Assembly (NCBI GenBank): GCA_013398295.1
Contig: VZSF01000860.1
Coordinates: forward strand, 186,001-250,000
Direction: 5' to 3'
DNA from: Chionis minor
Lineage: Eukaryota > Chordata > Aves > Charadriiformes > Chionididae
Length of the DNA: 64,000 nucleotides
The translations under genes and the position numbers were made by a program. Shown here piece by piece: positions 1-12,800 of this stretch. Below the pieces are notes generated by a model, which saw nothing but the letters and a program-made list of their open reading frames with translations, was not told where the DNA came from and did no database searches. How positions within the stretch are numbered: position 1 is the stretch's first letter; every line of letters begins with the position of its first letter.

Positions 1-2441
1 ATGTAGTCTGTTACTTGTTAACACCTGTACAAGCATTTTTAGCTACGTTCAGATAAAGGCTACTTTAGGGTTGATGGAAAATTCTTGTGCTTTTTTCCCC
101 ATGCAGCGGTAGAGCTATCAGATCAGAGGCATGCTAGTGCCCCAAAGTCCGCCATCCAGAACTGTTTCTCAGTTTGTCATGTGTCAGTCTCAAGCTAGAC
201 AGTGAGCACCTCCACCACATTTTGTGAGACCATCTTTGTTGTGTCTCACTTAGTGCAGCATAGCATTATCTTTCTTGAGAAGTCCTCAACTCAGTCCAGT
301 TTTTGGGAAACTACTTCCCCCCCCCCCCCCCATATTATTCTGTTTCTGTTACATAATGAACTCTCATTACATAATAAAAGGTGTAACAGAAATCACCTAT
401 ATCACAGATGGTTCCTTCATTTGAGTTTGAAGACTATGTCACACACTTTAGTAAAAATTCTGATAAAACATGTTCATCCTATCTTCTGAAAGTCAGGTCA
501 CATCACTTAAATCTATACTTCTTGCATAGCAAACATTCAGAATGTTCTGTTTTTTCAGTTCTACAAAGCTGCTTGCTTTCAGAGACTTTTAAAAAGGGCA
601 TTTCAAAACCTCAGAAAATGCTACCTGGTGTGGTTGCTGTATCTGGTACTAAGGTGCTGGAGAAGTGCAGATTTCATCCTTACATGCACATTAACAGTAT
701 CGTTCAGTAGCTGAGGTCAGGGAGGACGTTTTGCTTTGTTACCTCGTTTTCTTAGATGCATGCATGTATGCGGAACTTCAGAATGGAAGGAGAAATCTGA
801 CGTATTGGCAGACCTGGAAAATGGTGTGTAGAATACTGTAAAACATCCACTTACCAAGTTTTACTTTCAACAACATAGAGGATAATGATCATAATCTCTA
901 TATTAGTTAAGCTGGTCATCGGACCCAAGTCAATATAAACTCATGAAGTTAAAGGTGATGTTGAGTTTCACGTCTATATAGTTACATGGATTGGTTGGAA
1001 GAAAAATAACTGGATTTAGCACCTAAAAGAGCACAAGTATTTAAAGAGCATTTGATCTGTAAATTCTCAGAAATTTTCCAGAGGTGAGGAACCATTCAAA
1101 AATTTTACAAGTTGTAGAGCATATATAAACTATATAAACTAATAAAACTAAATTTTATTAGTTACCTTTCAAATGAAAAACCAAACTGGCCTCTTATTTG
1201 AAATTAGTGTAAACCCCTTTCCTTATTTAACCAGTTGTGCAAACCTTTGCAGGTCCACAGGGTTAAAGCAATAAATTCTTGTGTTTATGTATAGTCTGTG
1301 AATTTATATATCAAAGAAATACGAGTATTTCCTTGTTGTGCTTTTTTTGATTTCTGGTGCTCTTGAAAACTCAGGATGTTGCTGACTGAGTCGCAGGCTG
1401 TAAACAAACTAGGTTCACTTATGCTTCTAGGTGGTTGAAAGGGGTTAGCTAGAAAAGGCTGGAGCTTGCTGCAAGACCAATATTAGCAATTCTTGGTTTG
1501 CATGCTTTCCCAGGTTTTCTACCAATGTTGTGGTGTGTTTTGACCTGCATAAGTTTGTACTCGGAGTTTTTACTTGGCTTTTAAGTTTAGTCTTTTAAAT
1601 TTGCTACCAAAATGTGGTAGCAGAATTTTGTTATACAGCTGCACCAAGTTTTGCTGCTCAAAACTTAGTCCATGTTTGGAAAATGTGTCTGTGATGATGT
1701 TTTCAACAGATCCATCTGAGTTTTGTGATTGAGAAAAGTCAGCTGCAGTCACAAAAGCTTCTGAAATAAATGAAGATACAACAAACTCTTTAGTGTTGAA
1801 TGTGGCTTCAGTGAGTGTTCGTGGCATGCTGAGGTGTGCAAACTGCCTGTCAGTGTGGCTAATCTCCACCTCGATTAAAGCACTGATAATGAGGGAGAGG
1901 GAGTAAGCACAGAAAGACTGCTGTACAAGAATATGACTGGGGCATAAATACTTAACTCTGAATCGGTAAATAATTTTGAAGAACACATTGGGCATTTATA
2001 GGTTACCCCCAGAGACAAGTAGTGACTTGCATAGCGATCTGCCAACAGTAGAGAAATGTCCTTAGAGCTTCTAGGAAAATAATACCTCTTGGAGATTGCT
2101 GCTTGGCACCAGTGTATTCTGGGTTTGGTGCTTCCACTAGCTGCCTAATCTGCAAGGCTGGCTATGCTCAGATTTTCCCTTCCTGGCAGGTGAATATTGG
2201 AGTATCCGCTGTACCAAGAAATCCATCCTGTGTCTCAGTACTGCTCTTTCATGACCAAAGACCTTCACTGTCTTTTGGGAACCTATTTTAAGTGTCATAC
2301 TCTGAAGAGAGTGTTAAATGACTGCATGATGTCTATTATTTGTGGTTAGCTTTAGAATGTTCTAGGGGACTGTGAAACACACGGTTTCAGATTTGTTGTT
2401 GTTTTTCTTGGCTTTTAGTCTTTGAGCATGGAGTGACTCTT
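1..2441. other. AT-rich non-coding stretch, no gene recognised
   Basis: No recognisable exon or repeat family was seen apart from a 15-base C run at 317-331 and a small tandem duplication of a tataaact-type unit near 1122-1150. The longest ATG-started open frame lies on the minus strand at 1570-1995 (141 codons). Its translation has no domain I recognise and no signal peptide, and it has no obvious splice or promoter context. Open frames of this length are expected about once by chance in AT-rich DNA of this size, so I do not call it a gene. Confidence 0.6.
317..331. repeat. poly(C) tract, 15 bases
   Basis: An uninterrupted run of C, preceded by ctactt and followed by atatta. It forms a G-run on the minus strand. 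Such runs vary in length and are error-prone in sequencing, so the exact count should be treated with caution. Confidence 0.9.
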
Positions 2442-2469
2442 CCCCCCCCCCCCCCCCCCCCCCCCCCNC
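2442..2469. repeat. poly(C) tract of at least 26 bases with one unresolved base
   Basis: Twenty-six consecutive C residues are followed by a single N at 2468 and one more C. This N is the only ambiguous base noticed in the window. It most likely marks where the assembler could not determine the homopolymer length or its end, so the true tract may be longer. On the minus strand the tract is a long G-run, able in principle to form a G-quadruplex. Confidence 0.9.
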
Positions 2470-5400
2470 TTTCCTTAATTCTGATTGTGGTCAAAAAGAT
2501 GGTGGAAAAAGAGTTTCAACAGTTGAATAGTCAGCAGTAATATCTCCAGTTCCTTTGTCTTCCCCCTACTGCAATCTCCTGGTTGCCTTTTACTTCATTT
2601 CACATCAGGGGTCTCCTAACAAAATGGATAGCATCTGTCCCATCCCAGGAATGTCTGTCTCTCTTTTAATGCTGCTTTTACCTCACTTTAATTCATGTTA
2701 CGTTTCATTTACTTATAATATCACACAGCGCACCAGAAGTACCACAAACATGTCTGATACAAGGCAGGTGGCCAGAAACAACTGTCTGCTGAGGAACATG
2801 TTTTGAATTATCTGCTGACGGACGGGAATTGTGTAACTCTCTGAGCCTGGGCTATTAGCATATGCTTGTTCTTAGCGGGGGGGAATACTGTTTTCTTTAT
2901 CTTAACTTAGAAATAACATTATGTGTACTTTGAATAAGCAAAATGCAAATGCCAACCGCAAGAACAAAAGTTTTGTTCTGTTCTTCATGCGATTCTGAAC
3001 TGAACATTTTGTAGGGCTTTAGAATATTGTGCATATTTTATTTTTCAATGGATGAATTTAACTTGTTGTCAGCTCTAAAGTTTGCTCTTTGCACTTTTTT
3101 TTTTTTTTACATTGATGTAATCAGGTATTGTATTATATGGCCTGTTCGTAGCATTTGGTGGTCTCGGTAGTCTCAGCTATTGCCTCTGTCTGTCTGTCTC
3201 TCTCCCTCTTTGTCCTTCAGTTTCTTCCCCCTCCCTCCCCGCCCCCCTCCCTGGCCCTGGTCTTACCTCTTAAAATGCCCACCTGTCAAAGTATTAAAGT
3301 GCCTCCACCGTTTTAGCCATACACTTTCCTAATTCACTTGAATAAAGTTTATTATAGAGCTAAAAGCTTTGATTGGATTAGTGCCTGTCAGCAGGTGATT
3401 TTCTACTTACTGTGTAATGATGGGCTGTTTTCTTAAGGATTCTCACTTAGTGGTGCCTGAAGTTCAAAAACACCACGCCACCGCTGCTTGTTCCCTGGTC
3501 TTATGGTAGGGTTGCAGTCCAAAGCTGATGCTTCAGAGTACTGCCACAAAAAATACGTGGTGTACCAGAAAGAAAAAATCATTCAACTTAGTAGTTTAAT
3601 GGCAAATCGTTTTAATGCCTTATACCTCTGTTAGGTTCTTATATGTAGGTGGCTATTGTACAACAGGTAAGATGCTACTAACCCTGCTCTATGTTAAGGG
3701 GGAGATATAATGACAGTGGCTATGAGGATGCATGAAAGACATACTGCAGTGATATTATTCCCCTTTTTGAGTACCATTTTTAAGGGTTTATAGTTAGTGT
3801 GGAAGTCCACTCTAATCTGAGACCTGGTTTTTATAATAGTTCTTTCTAGTTCAAAGGCTCTTTTATTCTTTCCCAATTTAACTATACTGCATATTTAATA
3901 GGTTTAGTTTTGCAATAAATTACAGGTGTTATGGTTTCACTTTTTTGTTAATTCAAAAATTATGATATAATTTTTAAATTGAGCTTTGTGAGTCTCTAAA
4001 TTGAACAGCTCCCTTTGGATATATGTATTTTAGGCTTGCATAAAACATAAAACTCATGTACAGCCATATTATCTGAATCTATGAATAATCTTTCATACCC
4101 TGTGTAGCTGTTGCCTAATATTTTGAGGTCATGATCCAACAAAATACTTATATGCCCATAGAAGTTTATATTTCTGTAGAATAAAACACATGAATACTGC
4201 CAGATTAGAGACAGAACAGCACTTAATTGTGAGAAGATTCTTTGTTGTCATTGCATTTCTTCACTATAGTATAATAAGACGATACATTACCTTTGGTACA
4301 TTCATAAAACAAGCACAGCAATTTCAAATTCTGCTGGTTTTTTACGTTCATCCAAATGTATGGAACTTTAAGGTATGAAACAGGTCTCCCTTCTAGCTTT
4401 AGAGACCGATGAAGTTTGGGCAAAATTTGAGTATTTTCTGTAGGATATAGTGTGGGGTTGTCATTCAATAGCAGCTGAGAAAAGAACGTTCCATTTTGTG
4501 AACTGTTTCTTTATGTGTTGAATAAGGTTGTTGTCTTGCTCTGAGACTGGATTTTCAATGTATTTGCCAAGGATTTATAGAAGCACATTGTATAAAGTCA
4601 AAGTAGGAAATTGGATAAAGTACAGCCCAACCCAATTAACCACACTACAGTTTTTCTCCTTTGATCAAAGAATGAGAGAAAGCTTCGCTGCTACATAACT
4701 AGTGATACTGAAAAACTGAACAGGATCCTCGGACTTCTTACTAGTTCTTTAGCAGAGAGAGCTGTTTGTGGCAGCTTCCTAATTTCTAAGATATTAGAGA
4801 ACCTACTTTGTTACCAATGATGCCTCCTAATGTACTGTGAGTACATTGAATCCCTGCTCTGATGACCACGCAGCAGGCCTGCGACTGTCCACATTTGAAA
4901 ACACTCTCACCTCTGCAATGACAGATCTTTTCCTTTATTGTTAACAAGAGAAAAATGTAGGGCTCAGCCTAAACTTTTCCCTGTGCCATATGTTATTCAA
5001 AAGTATCTCCCTTTAGAGAAGAGGGGTGCAACAAGCAATGTAAGGACTGGCATCTTCTATTGTTTCTTCGGGAGCAACTGAAATGGAGGGAGGGCAACTG
5101 CATTTGTCTTCAAACTCGGTGTGTATATGACTCTGGGGGAAAAAAACAGCATCTGCTGTCTTCATTTGAGGTCCTGTTTGAGATGCATAATTGGAGTGAT
5201 AGGAGTCATACATTGCCTATGCTAGTGGAGTCTGTTAGCAGATCACCAGCAATCAGTAGCTGCGTCAAAATTTGCAGAAAGGTCAAAGAGTGCATAGATT
5301 TGACCTCTACCCTGAGTCATAAGGAAGTCGCTGATCCCGTGCTATTAGCGTTGTCTCTTTGACATATCCAAGCCTGAAGCTTGTTTTGGAAAAGCTGCTT

Positions 5401-5773
5401 AATGCTGGCAAACAGCATGTGCTGGGCTCTCATTTTTCACTGCCAAGAAAAGGGAAGTAGAGCACAGAGAATTAATTGGTGAGACCATCTCTGAATGTAA
5501 ACTTTGAGTAGCTGGTAGATAGTCCTTCCCAGCAGAGAGAAGCCCTTTTTTCACAATCAAATATATAGCTTTCTCCGAACTGAAGCAGCAGTGGCCAGCT
5601 TAACATAGCATCTTCTGCACCTTCTGCTGTCTCTGTGTTCACGGGGAGGCTGAACAATGGCACAACGAGGATCACCCTGACTGCGTGTGGCATTTCTGTC
5701 ACATGCAGTTTGATCCATATGTAGTTTCTCTTCTCTGTGAACTCCTCATTATAGTTTTTTTTTTTCATGGTTT
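2470..5773. other. AT-rich non-coding stretch, no gene recognised
   Basis: No exon or repeat family was recognised except the pyrimidine-rich patch at 3184-3251 and a run of T at about 3098-3109. Open frames here are all about 100 codons or shorter, overlap each other on both strands and resemble nothing I know. Confidence 0.6.
3184..3251. repeat. pyrimidine-rich low-complexity patch
   Basis: It begins with about three TCTG units and continues as CT/CCCT-rich sequence ending near 3251. The strand asymmetry is almost purely pyrimidine. Nothing suggests coding. It could serve as a polypyrimidine tract only if a downstream acceptor were used, and no exon is apparent. Confidence 0.7.
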
Positions 5774-6165
5774 CTTGTGAACTCCTGGAGAACTCCTTGT
5801 GAACTCCTGGAGAAGAGAAGGTTGAGGGGAGACCTTATCAGTCTCTACAACTACCTGAAAGGAGGTTATAGCGAGGTGGGGGTCAATCTCTTCTCCCAAG
5901 TAACAAACAATAGGACAAGAGGAAATGGCCTCAAGTTGTGCCAGGGAAGGTTTAGGTTGGATATTAGGAAAAACTTCTTTACCGAAAGGGTTATCAAGCA
6001 TTGGAACAGGCTGCCCAGGGAGGTGGTGGAATCGCCGTCCCTGGAGGTATTTAAAAGACGGGTGGACGTGGTGCTGAGGGACATGGTTTAGGGGTGGTTT
6101 TGGCATAGGTTTATGGTTGGACTCGATCTTGAAGGTCTCTTCCAACCCAAGTGATTCTATGATTT
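5774..6165 (+). mobile_element. CR1 LINE, 5'-truncated 3' end, plus orientation
   Basis: This is a non-LTR retrotransposon copy keeping the last ~80 codons of ORF2 and the complete 3' end. From about 5815 the reading frame matches the conserved C-terminal part of CR1 ORF2, seen here as [16 protein letters not shown], then RTRGNGLKL, then [18 protein letters not shown]. It is uninterrupted to a TAG at 6089-6091. The short 3' UTR includes 'ttggactcgatcttgaaggtc' type sequence and ends with the ATTCTATGAT octamer-like tail at about 6153-6165. Absence of stops and closeness to the family pattern suggest a fairly recent insertion. The reverse transcriptase and endonuclease parts are missing, so it is dead on arrival, as is usual for CR1. 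The first ~40 bp hold a duplicated junction segment, described in the findings. No clear target-site duplication was found. Confidence 0.95.
5815..6091 (+). pseudogene. CR1 ORF2 C-terminal fragment, in frame to its stop
   Basis: This is the portion of the CR1 ORF2 polyprotein lying after the reverse transcriptase domain, in the terminal region conserved among CR1 copies. The frame stays open from before 5815 through the TAG at 6089-6091. There is no plausible start codon of its own: the frame enters from the 5' junction through non-element sequence. It therefore cannot make a functional retrotransposase and is best treated as a fragment inside the element. The minus-strand open frames over the same interval are shadows of it. 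Confidence 0.9.
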
Positions 6166-9100
6166 GGTAGTTCATTTGGCAATCTAATAGTTACTCCAGT
6201 CCCAGTATGAGGACTGCTATTGGGAGAAAATAATCTTTCCCTTTGTCACTTCAGTGACAAAGTTTTGGTGATGCCATTGCAAGGTTTCACTGTGAGCTTG
6301 GTAGCACTGGCCTCTTCAGTTTATCCACATATGTGTGATAGTCAACACCATAAGCCCTGTAGAGTTTTGGATTCTTACCAGTCATGATTTCGGACAACTG
6401 ATTTAGCTTAGTCTCAATATACTTTTTAAAAATGGAGTAAACGCTATTTTATTGCTCCATAGGCATGGGGAGTCATAATTAACTACTATTTTGCAAAAGC
6501 TATGTGAATGCATGCTGTGAAGAGGGTCTAATACAGATAGCACCAATGGGACTGGAGCATTCTGAGGTATAGTGGTTTTCTGATTTTGTGAGAAATTAGA
6601 AGTAGGGATAAATGCATCCTGCCAGTCCCGCACTCCGGAACATCTCAGAGTTTCATGTCACTAAATAAACATCATGGGAAGTCAGGACCCATCTAGTTCT
6701 GTTGCATTTGCAGTATCTTTGCAACACATGTTTCTCATTTAGTGCCAATCTGCAGAGACTTCGCAGCCCAACTATCTAAAATACAATTATGGTTAATGGC
6801 TCTGGGAGTTGGAGTTGATACAGCAATGGACAGGCAAAAATGTTATATGACCTGATACCTCTTCAGCCTTTTGATGCTTTTTCTGAGCGATTTGACTTTA
6901 AGTGAGACTGATTCCTGCCTATGGACGTTTTTAGAATTTCTATGAAAAGTAAGAACAGAAACAAAACATGATGACAATTTAGTTTTATTATGTGAACTTC
7001 CATTCTTCCTTACCTGTACACACAGCTGGCTAATTGGCCACTCTCTACCTCCTAGGGGGGGTCTCAAGGTACAAGAGAAAAATGCCTATAGGCATTTTGG
7101 ATACAAACATATCTGCATTTACCTCATTTTGTTCACTAGAAAAATAATAAAGGGAGGATTTGGTGAAAAGTTTTTAGTTGTAAAGGATTTTGATAAATTT
7201 AGGAAATAAATTACACTTGTGTTCAGGGTGATTTAAGTAAAATAGAGATGATGAAGATGATGACAAATCTAGCTTTCTTCACGCTAGCAGAACAAAATTC
7301 AATTCAGCATCAAAGGAGGATAAATAGGGATAAATGTAATGGCAACCTTTTGTTCTGTGAATGCTGTCAGAGGGGTTGAAAGCCCGAGCAAATAATGAGA
7401 GGCAGAAAGAGAAACAGCAAGTGCATGAGGGAGACAGCACAGCAGAGAGCAGGAACGGCTGGAAGGAATATCTGTCGTAATAATCATAGCAGAGACAAAG
7501 GGAAAGCCCAGGAGCCAAGACAGCTTGCTGCGAGCAGTAATCTGAATATAAAAGCGTAGGGTCTAGAATGGAAGATGGGATTCAGCAATATCACTTTCCT
7601 AAAACATCCTCATCACTTCTTTCTCACTTAAGTGGTTTGATTACTTTGCAGCTCTTGCCTTGATTTCCCCCCACCATCTTTTCTTTTCCTGTTTTGTTCT
7701 GAAATTTTAGCGTAGCAGAGGAGCAGTCAGGTCTCTTTTTACCTTCAGAAAGCTCACATCTTATTAGTTGCTGTAGTTACTCCAGGATTCCCACCAATTC
7801 CAAGAATCACACTTTGTAGGGTAAAAAAGAAATAAAAGAGCAAGTCAATCCTTTCCTACACAAGAAGTCCATTCAAGAAAACATAAGCTCTTCTTCAGTC
7901 CTGAAGTGTAACTTTTAGATTTAGTTACAAATACCCAGTTTAGGACTCACCATTAACTGTAAGTAACAGAGCAAAGGTGATTAAAATCATCAAATTTATC
8001 GGATTTCATAGGATTTTTTTTTTTAAGTTCTACAAAGAACTTGAAACATAATAATTTGTGAGGTCTCCCTGTTGCTCCAAGACTCTCCATCATACAGCAA
8101 GTGCAAGTGCTTAAGGAACTTAAAAGATGGCATGGTCTGCTGATCTCAACAGGTTTTGACTACTCTAAGATCTGTTTCAATGAAATAGGAAAAGACCAAC
8201 CAGCACCACTCTATGGGGGAAATATGCCAACAGGTAGGTATTTGGAGAATGCATAATTACCTATGCGCATTAGGCATGAAAAATGCACATCCCAATTAGA
8301 AGAAAGGGCAGAATGAACAAAGAAAGGACTTAGAGGTGGTTTGCAGTTAAAGCTCAGCCATCCCCTAGAATTTCTGAGGTGTCACAGAATGTGCTGACAA
8401 ATTTTTGGTGCTCTTGGATTTATTTTTAACCATACATGGTTCATTTCTTGTTTTATAGCCATGCGGCCCCACTGAATCACCCTGAAAGGGTACAGACCTT
8501 TATTGTGGTTTACCCCGTTTTTAAAAAAAAATATTAGTGAGCACCAAAATGGTTAATTGCAGGTTTTATTTTATTTAAAAACTAACTTTATAAAATCAAA
8601 TAAATTACAGCAACTGTTTAGCGCTATTAACTACAGTTATTGCTGGCAGACATTGCTTGTGGTTTAGTTCAATGATGGCATTATATTCCACCTTGCAAAA
8701 AAACCACTGCTAATATATTCAAACTAAGGGTTATCTGAGGGTCTAATTATCTTAAAGTACCTCTGTTAATTTGCAAATTAATCACATTCCTCAAACCATA
8801 CAAAGCACCATCAGCTCATATATGATCTCATATTCATAATTCAGTGTAATGTTTAAGGTGATACAACACAGACAGTGTTTAAATGTCTTGATCTAAACAA
8901 TTCGACTTCAAAACTGCCCATCTTCAGTTGATTTCTTTGTGACAGCCTTCCTTTTTTGCCTTCAGCAACTTGTTCTTAATGTGGGAAATATGAATGGTAG
9001 CATTTTTCTACATTTTTGAAGAACTGTCGAGAAAAACATGAAAGATACTCAGGTGCTTAGATTGACCAGCAGTATTATAAAATCCTTCAGTTTCCCAAGG

Positions 9101-9380
9101 AAAAAAAATATACTTGTCTTGTTAGAACTAGATGTCTAAAGTAGTAGTAGATATAGAGAAATTACTTTATTCCTCAGCAATATTCGTGTGTAATTAATGA
9201 TATAATATTATTCCTGGCCAGAAAGTAGAATTTCTGGTTCATGCAAAATTTCACTTTTTAGAATTTCCCATGGACTGAAAATTCAGGTTATATTGTCAGA
9301 AAGGCAGATTCTTGTTTTTCCAGAGCACACGGGAAGGTATGTTCCCCAGGTCCTGTAACTGCAGTAAAAGCCCATCAACT
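6166..9380. other. AT-rich non-coding stretch, no gene recognised
   Basis: Nothing was recognised as exon, RNA gene or repeat family. Open frames are under 80 codons. A short purine-rich segment occurs around 7240-7262 (gatgatgaagatgatga). Confidence 0.6.
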
Positions 9381-9870
9381 AAGACATTTGTCTTAGAATG
9401 TTAGAGGGGGTCCAAAGGCACATGGAACTGTCTTGGAGCTGTATGCTGAAGTCCCGTGGGCCTGGATCTAGGAAAGTCTGCCTGATGGGCTTGTTCCAGC
9501 ACTGCCCATCCTGCAAGGTTGAAGGGCACTGACGGGGGACTGCGAGTACCCCACCTTGAGTGGTCAGTTGGCAGGCTGTCCCTGGGCTGGGATTCAGTTT
9601 GGGGGATGTCAAAGCAGAAATATTCTTTTAAGACCCCCTTACTACTGGAGTTGGGCTTCTTCAGAGCTGTGTGTCCTGCTGGGAAGGTGTGCAAGCCCCT
9701 TTTCAAAGTTATATACCACTCATTATCTAGAATATTAGTGGTATTGAGTTTCCCTGTCGGTCTCATCACTGAGTAGAATCTACACAGCCCTAGCTGCTGC
9801 AGCCCTGCCCTGCACGTCCTCCCAAATGAGAAGACCTCAGAAGGCAGCAGCGTGGCCTGTTTCACAGTGT
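9381..9870. other. GC-richer patch, unidentified
   Basis: This block is visibly richer in G and C than its flanks and is open in several frames, including 154 minus-strand codons ending at 9401. That frame starts from GTG, not ATG, so it is not a normal eukaryotic start. On the minus strand a TATA-like gtatataac lies near 9709-9717. I do not recognise the sequence. An unannotated LTR or other old repeat is possible, but I could not identify matching TG..CA ends with flanking duplications. Confidence 0.4.
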
Positions 9871-12800
9871 CTGTGTTTGTGGATGGGATTATCTCATACT
9901 TGATACGTGGCCCTTTTCAGCCTTTTCTGCTGTTTTTTGCTCTTTGTAACCACGGAATTGGACTGGATCTAGAATGAGCTAATCCTAGGGGTTTTGGTGG
10001 GGTGTTTTTTTTTTGGTAATAAATACGCTTGTGATCTGTTGTGAGCAGGCTGGAAAAGGTATCAGCTTTCTAGGAGCAGTTCTGCAATGTCTGTTTGCTA
10101 CTAATGATGTTTCGTAACTCTGAAAAAGGGTTGAGAGTATCAAAAAAGTTAGGTTGTGTGAATTAAATGAAAACGTGGTAAAATCGCCAAGCAGATGCAT
10201 CTCTGGTGCAGGTACATAAATTAACTTTGCACACAACATATAAACATACTAATACATGTCTCTTAAATATATGTTTAAAGCTATAGCCTGCAAAAAAGTA
10301 TACTTTATGTAGCAGCATATACCATTCAAAGCAAACATTTTAAAGGTAATGGGCATGTTTTGCATGCAGAGAGAATGTACACAAACCCAGTCTGCAAAGT
10401 GGATGAATTCATTATGTAAATCTAAAGTTGTCAAAGTGATCTATTATAACTATTTCTACTGTCAGCTATTCCACACAGCACAAATTCAGGATCATACACA
10501 TCCTGATAGGGGAGACTATTTAGACATTATACCAACTATTTATTAATTTTACTGATTTCTACAGCACCTATTGCAATGACAATTTTTGTTATGGGGATTA
10601 ACGCACAAAGCAGAAGACAATCAAAAGCTAACAAAAGAAGTGTTATGTTCATGACCTGAATATAAATCGAAGGCAGTGAAGGAATGACATGGATCAGAGA
10701 ATTGCTGCTGGAGGCCTGCCTTTCATCAAAGGGTCATGTTTAGAAACTAGAGCAGGTGGGAGGGAACCAAGTGTCATTAGCGATGGCTGTTTGTAACCCA
10801 CGTGAGAGAGATGTGCTCTCCATTCATTCCCTAGCAGACTGCATACAAAAAAAGAGATCTAAATGGGCACTAATTTGAACCTCACTGGCATTCTCTGCAG
10901 AGTTCGTGAGCTACTTTTTTGACATCCAGAACTAGTCATTGAGGCTTTCTTCCCTCTTTTCCCACAGAAGATACTTCTCCAGGCTTCAGAGTGAGGCAGT
11001 ATTTTAAAAGCTTTTCCTGTCATTGCCGATGCTACTTTATTTCTCGGCATGCTAGATACAAATTTGCACTGCTAGAAATCCAGCAGTTCAACACAAATGC
11101 TATTCAAATATTTTAACAATATTCTGACTGTGAAAGTTACTTTAATTATCTCTTGTTGTGCCTGCTTTCTTTTTAAAAGGCAAAGTAAGATGTGTTGCTG
11201 CATCCTGACAGTTCCGCTTCTCCACAAACAGTAGAAAAACTCAGAGCTTTGAGCCAGGTCCTACAAAACTTACTGTCCATTTCATGCATGTTAGGGTTTC
11301 ACAAAGAAAGACAAGACAGATTGTGAAGTCAAAGTATATAAGTTTGAAAGGATTAACCAGTTATATATGCATGAAATAACAATGAAACCGATGGTTTCTC
11401 TGCTTCTTTTCCCTACATTTTTATTGATTGACCCATGAAGACTTCTTCTTTTGAATATCTTTCCAGTTTCAATAGATTTGAGTATCAGCACGCGCTAAAA
11501 ATAAATAAAGCTCTACAGTTTGCTTTAGTTCATTGGAGGCTGGTTGGAGGTCAATACGGTTATGTCAAGGGACAAAGAATGAGGCTTTCACATTCGTTCA
11601 AAAGTGGGAACAGAGAGAGAGAGCAAAGTGCCAACGAGTACCCAGGGGCTCAGGGTGCAGTACCTAGAGCCGTGTCCGTGGTCAGGAGAGTGGCCTAATC
11701 AGTGACTGCTCTGAGGTCCATCTCTTGTTGTTTGGAGTTGGGGGTTGGGTTTTGGGGGTTATTTTTTGTGGCTTATTTTGTTTAATTTTAACACAAAGTT
11801 TGCTTTGGGTCTGCAGAACCTTCCTGACAAGGGTGTCATTGAAGCAGATCGAGAGGTTTCAACCAAAAAAAGTATTTTTGCAAGAACTGCCATTTTTTTT
11901 CAGAGTAGCATTTAATTAGAGAAAATAGGCAGTAATTAAACATCCTTTTATGCATCTCAAATCTGTAGGTAGTGAATAAAAACAACAAAAGCTGTCACCA
12001 CTGAGCAGCTGAATGCTGCTTGACATTATCATTTGCTTATATGAGAGATATGTTACAAAGGACATCTTAACATTTTGAGTCTTTAAATTATCTAAGTTGG
12101 CTCTGTAGTTTCTATTCATTTTTCTCTGGATTATTGTTGAATGTGGAGCCAAGTTCTCCTTTGCTTTCTGTAAATGCTAACTCAAAATGTGTCATGTTCC
12201 TAATTATTTTTCTTGGACCATGAGAGCAGAAATCCTAAACAGTAGAGTTTAGGTCTGTAGAAGAGCAATGTGAGGAACAGGATGGATTTCAGGAAGGAAG
12301 ATGATTTTATCTATGCACCGGGCAGCTTCTCCTCTAGGAGATCTCTGGCTTCTCAACAGCACAGACCTCCTCCCAGGCAGCACCCCAGGATGCTTGCCAT
12401 TCTGGTGAAACTTCACAGCCATTCCTGGTGCTGGGATCTCAAGTTGCAGCCGACTGGCTGCTCCACAGGTAGAGATCCAGACCTGTAATGCTACTTGACA
12501 CATGGATAATAGAAATTGGTTCTTGTCCACCCCAAATACCTTCCTTGTGGAGATGGAAGGGAATTTTCCATGAATCCTTATATTTTGGGACTAAATAGTG
12601 CCTCTTATAAACTAAGTCTGTACAGGGGAGGGACAAGCTGCAGAGGCTGCATGGAGGTTGGGTTTTTGATGGTCATTTTTTCAGAGCTGTGCTGTTCGCA
12701 TTTTTTGGGGGGGGAGGAGAAGGGGAAGTGTGATGGCTGCAGAGTTAATATTTGTGAATTTGTGTCTGTAGACTGATGTGCATCTTGGCAGAAGTGGCAG

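Noticed and set aside
9401..9865. 154-codon minus-strand frame, the longest in the window.
   Set aside because: Starts with GTG, has no recognised domain, and overlaps equally open frames on the other strand. Better explained by locally higher GC.
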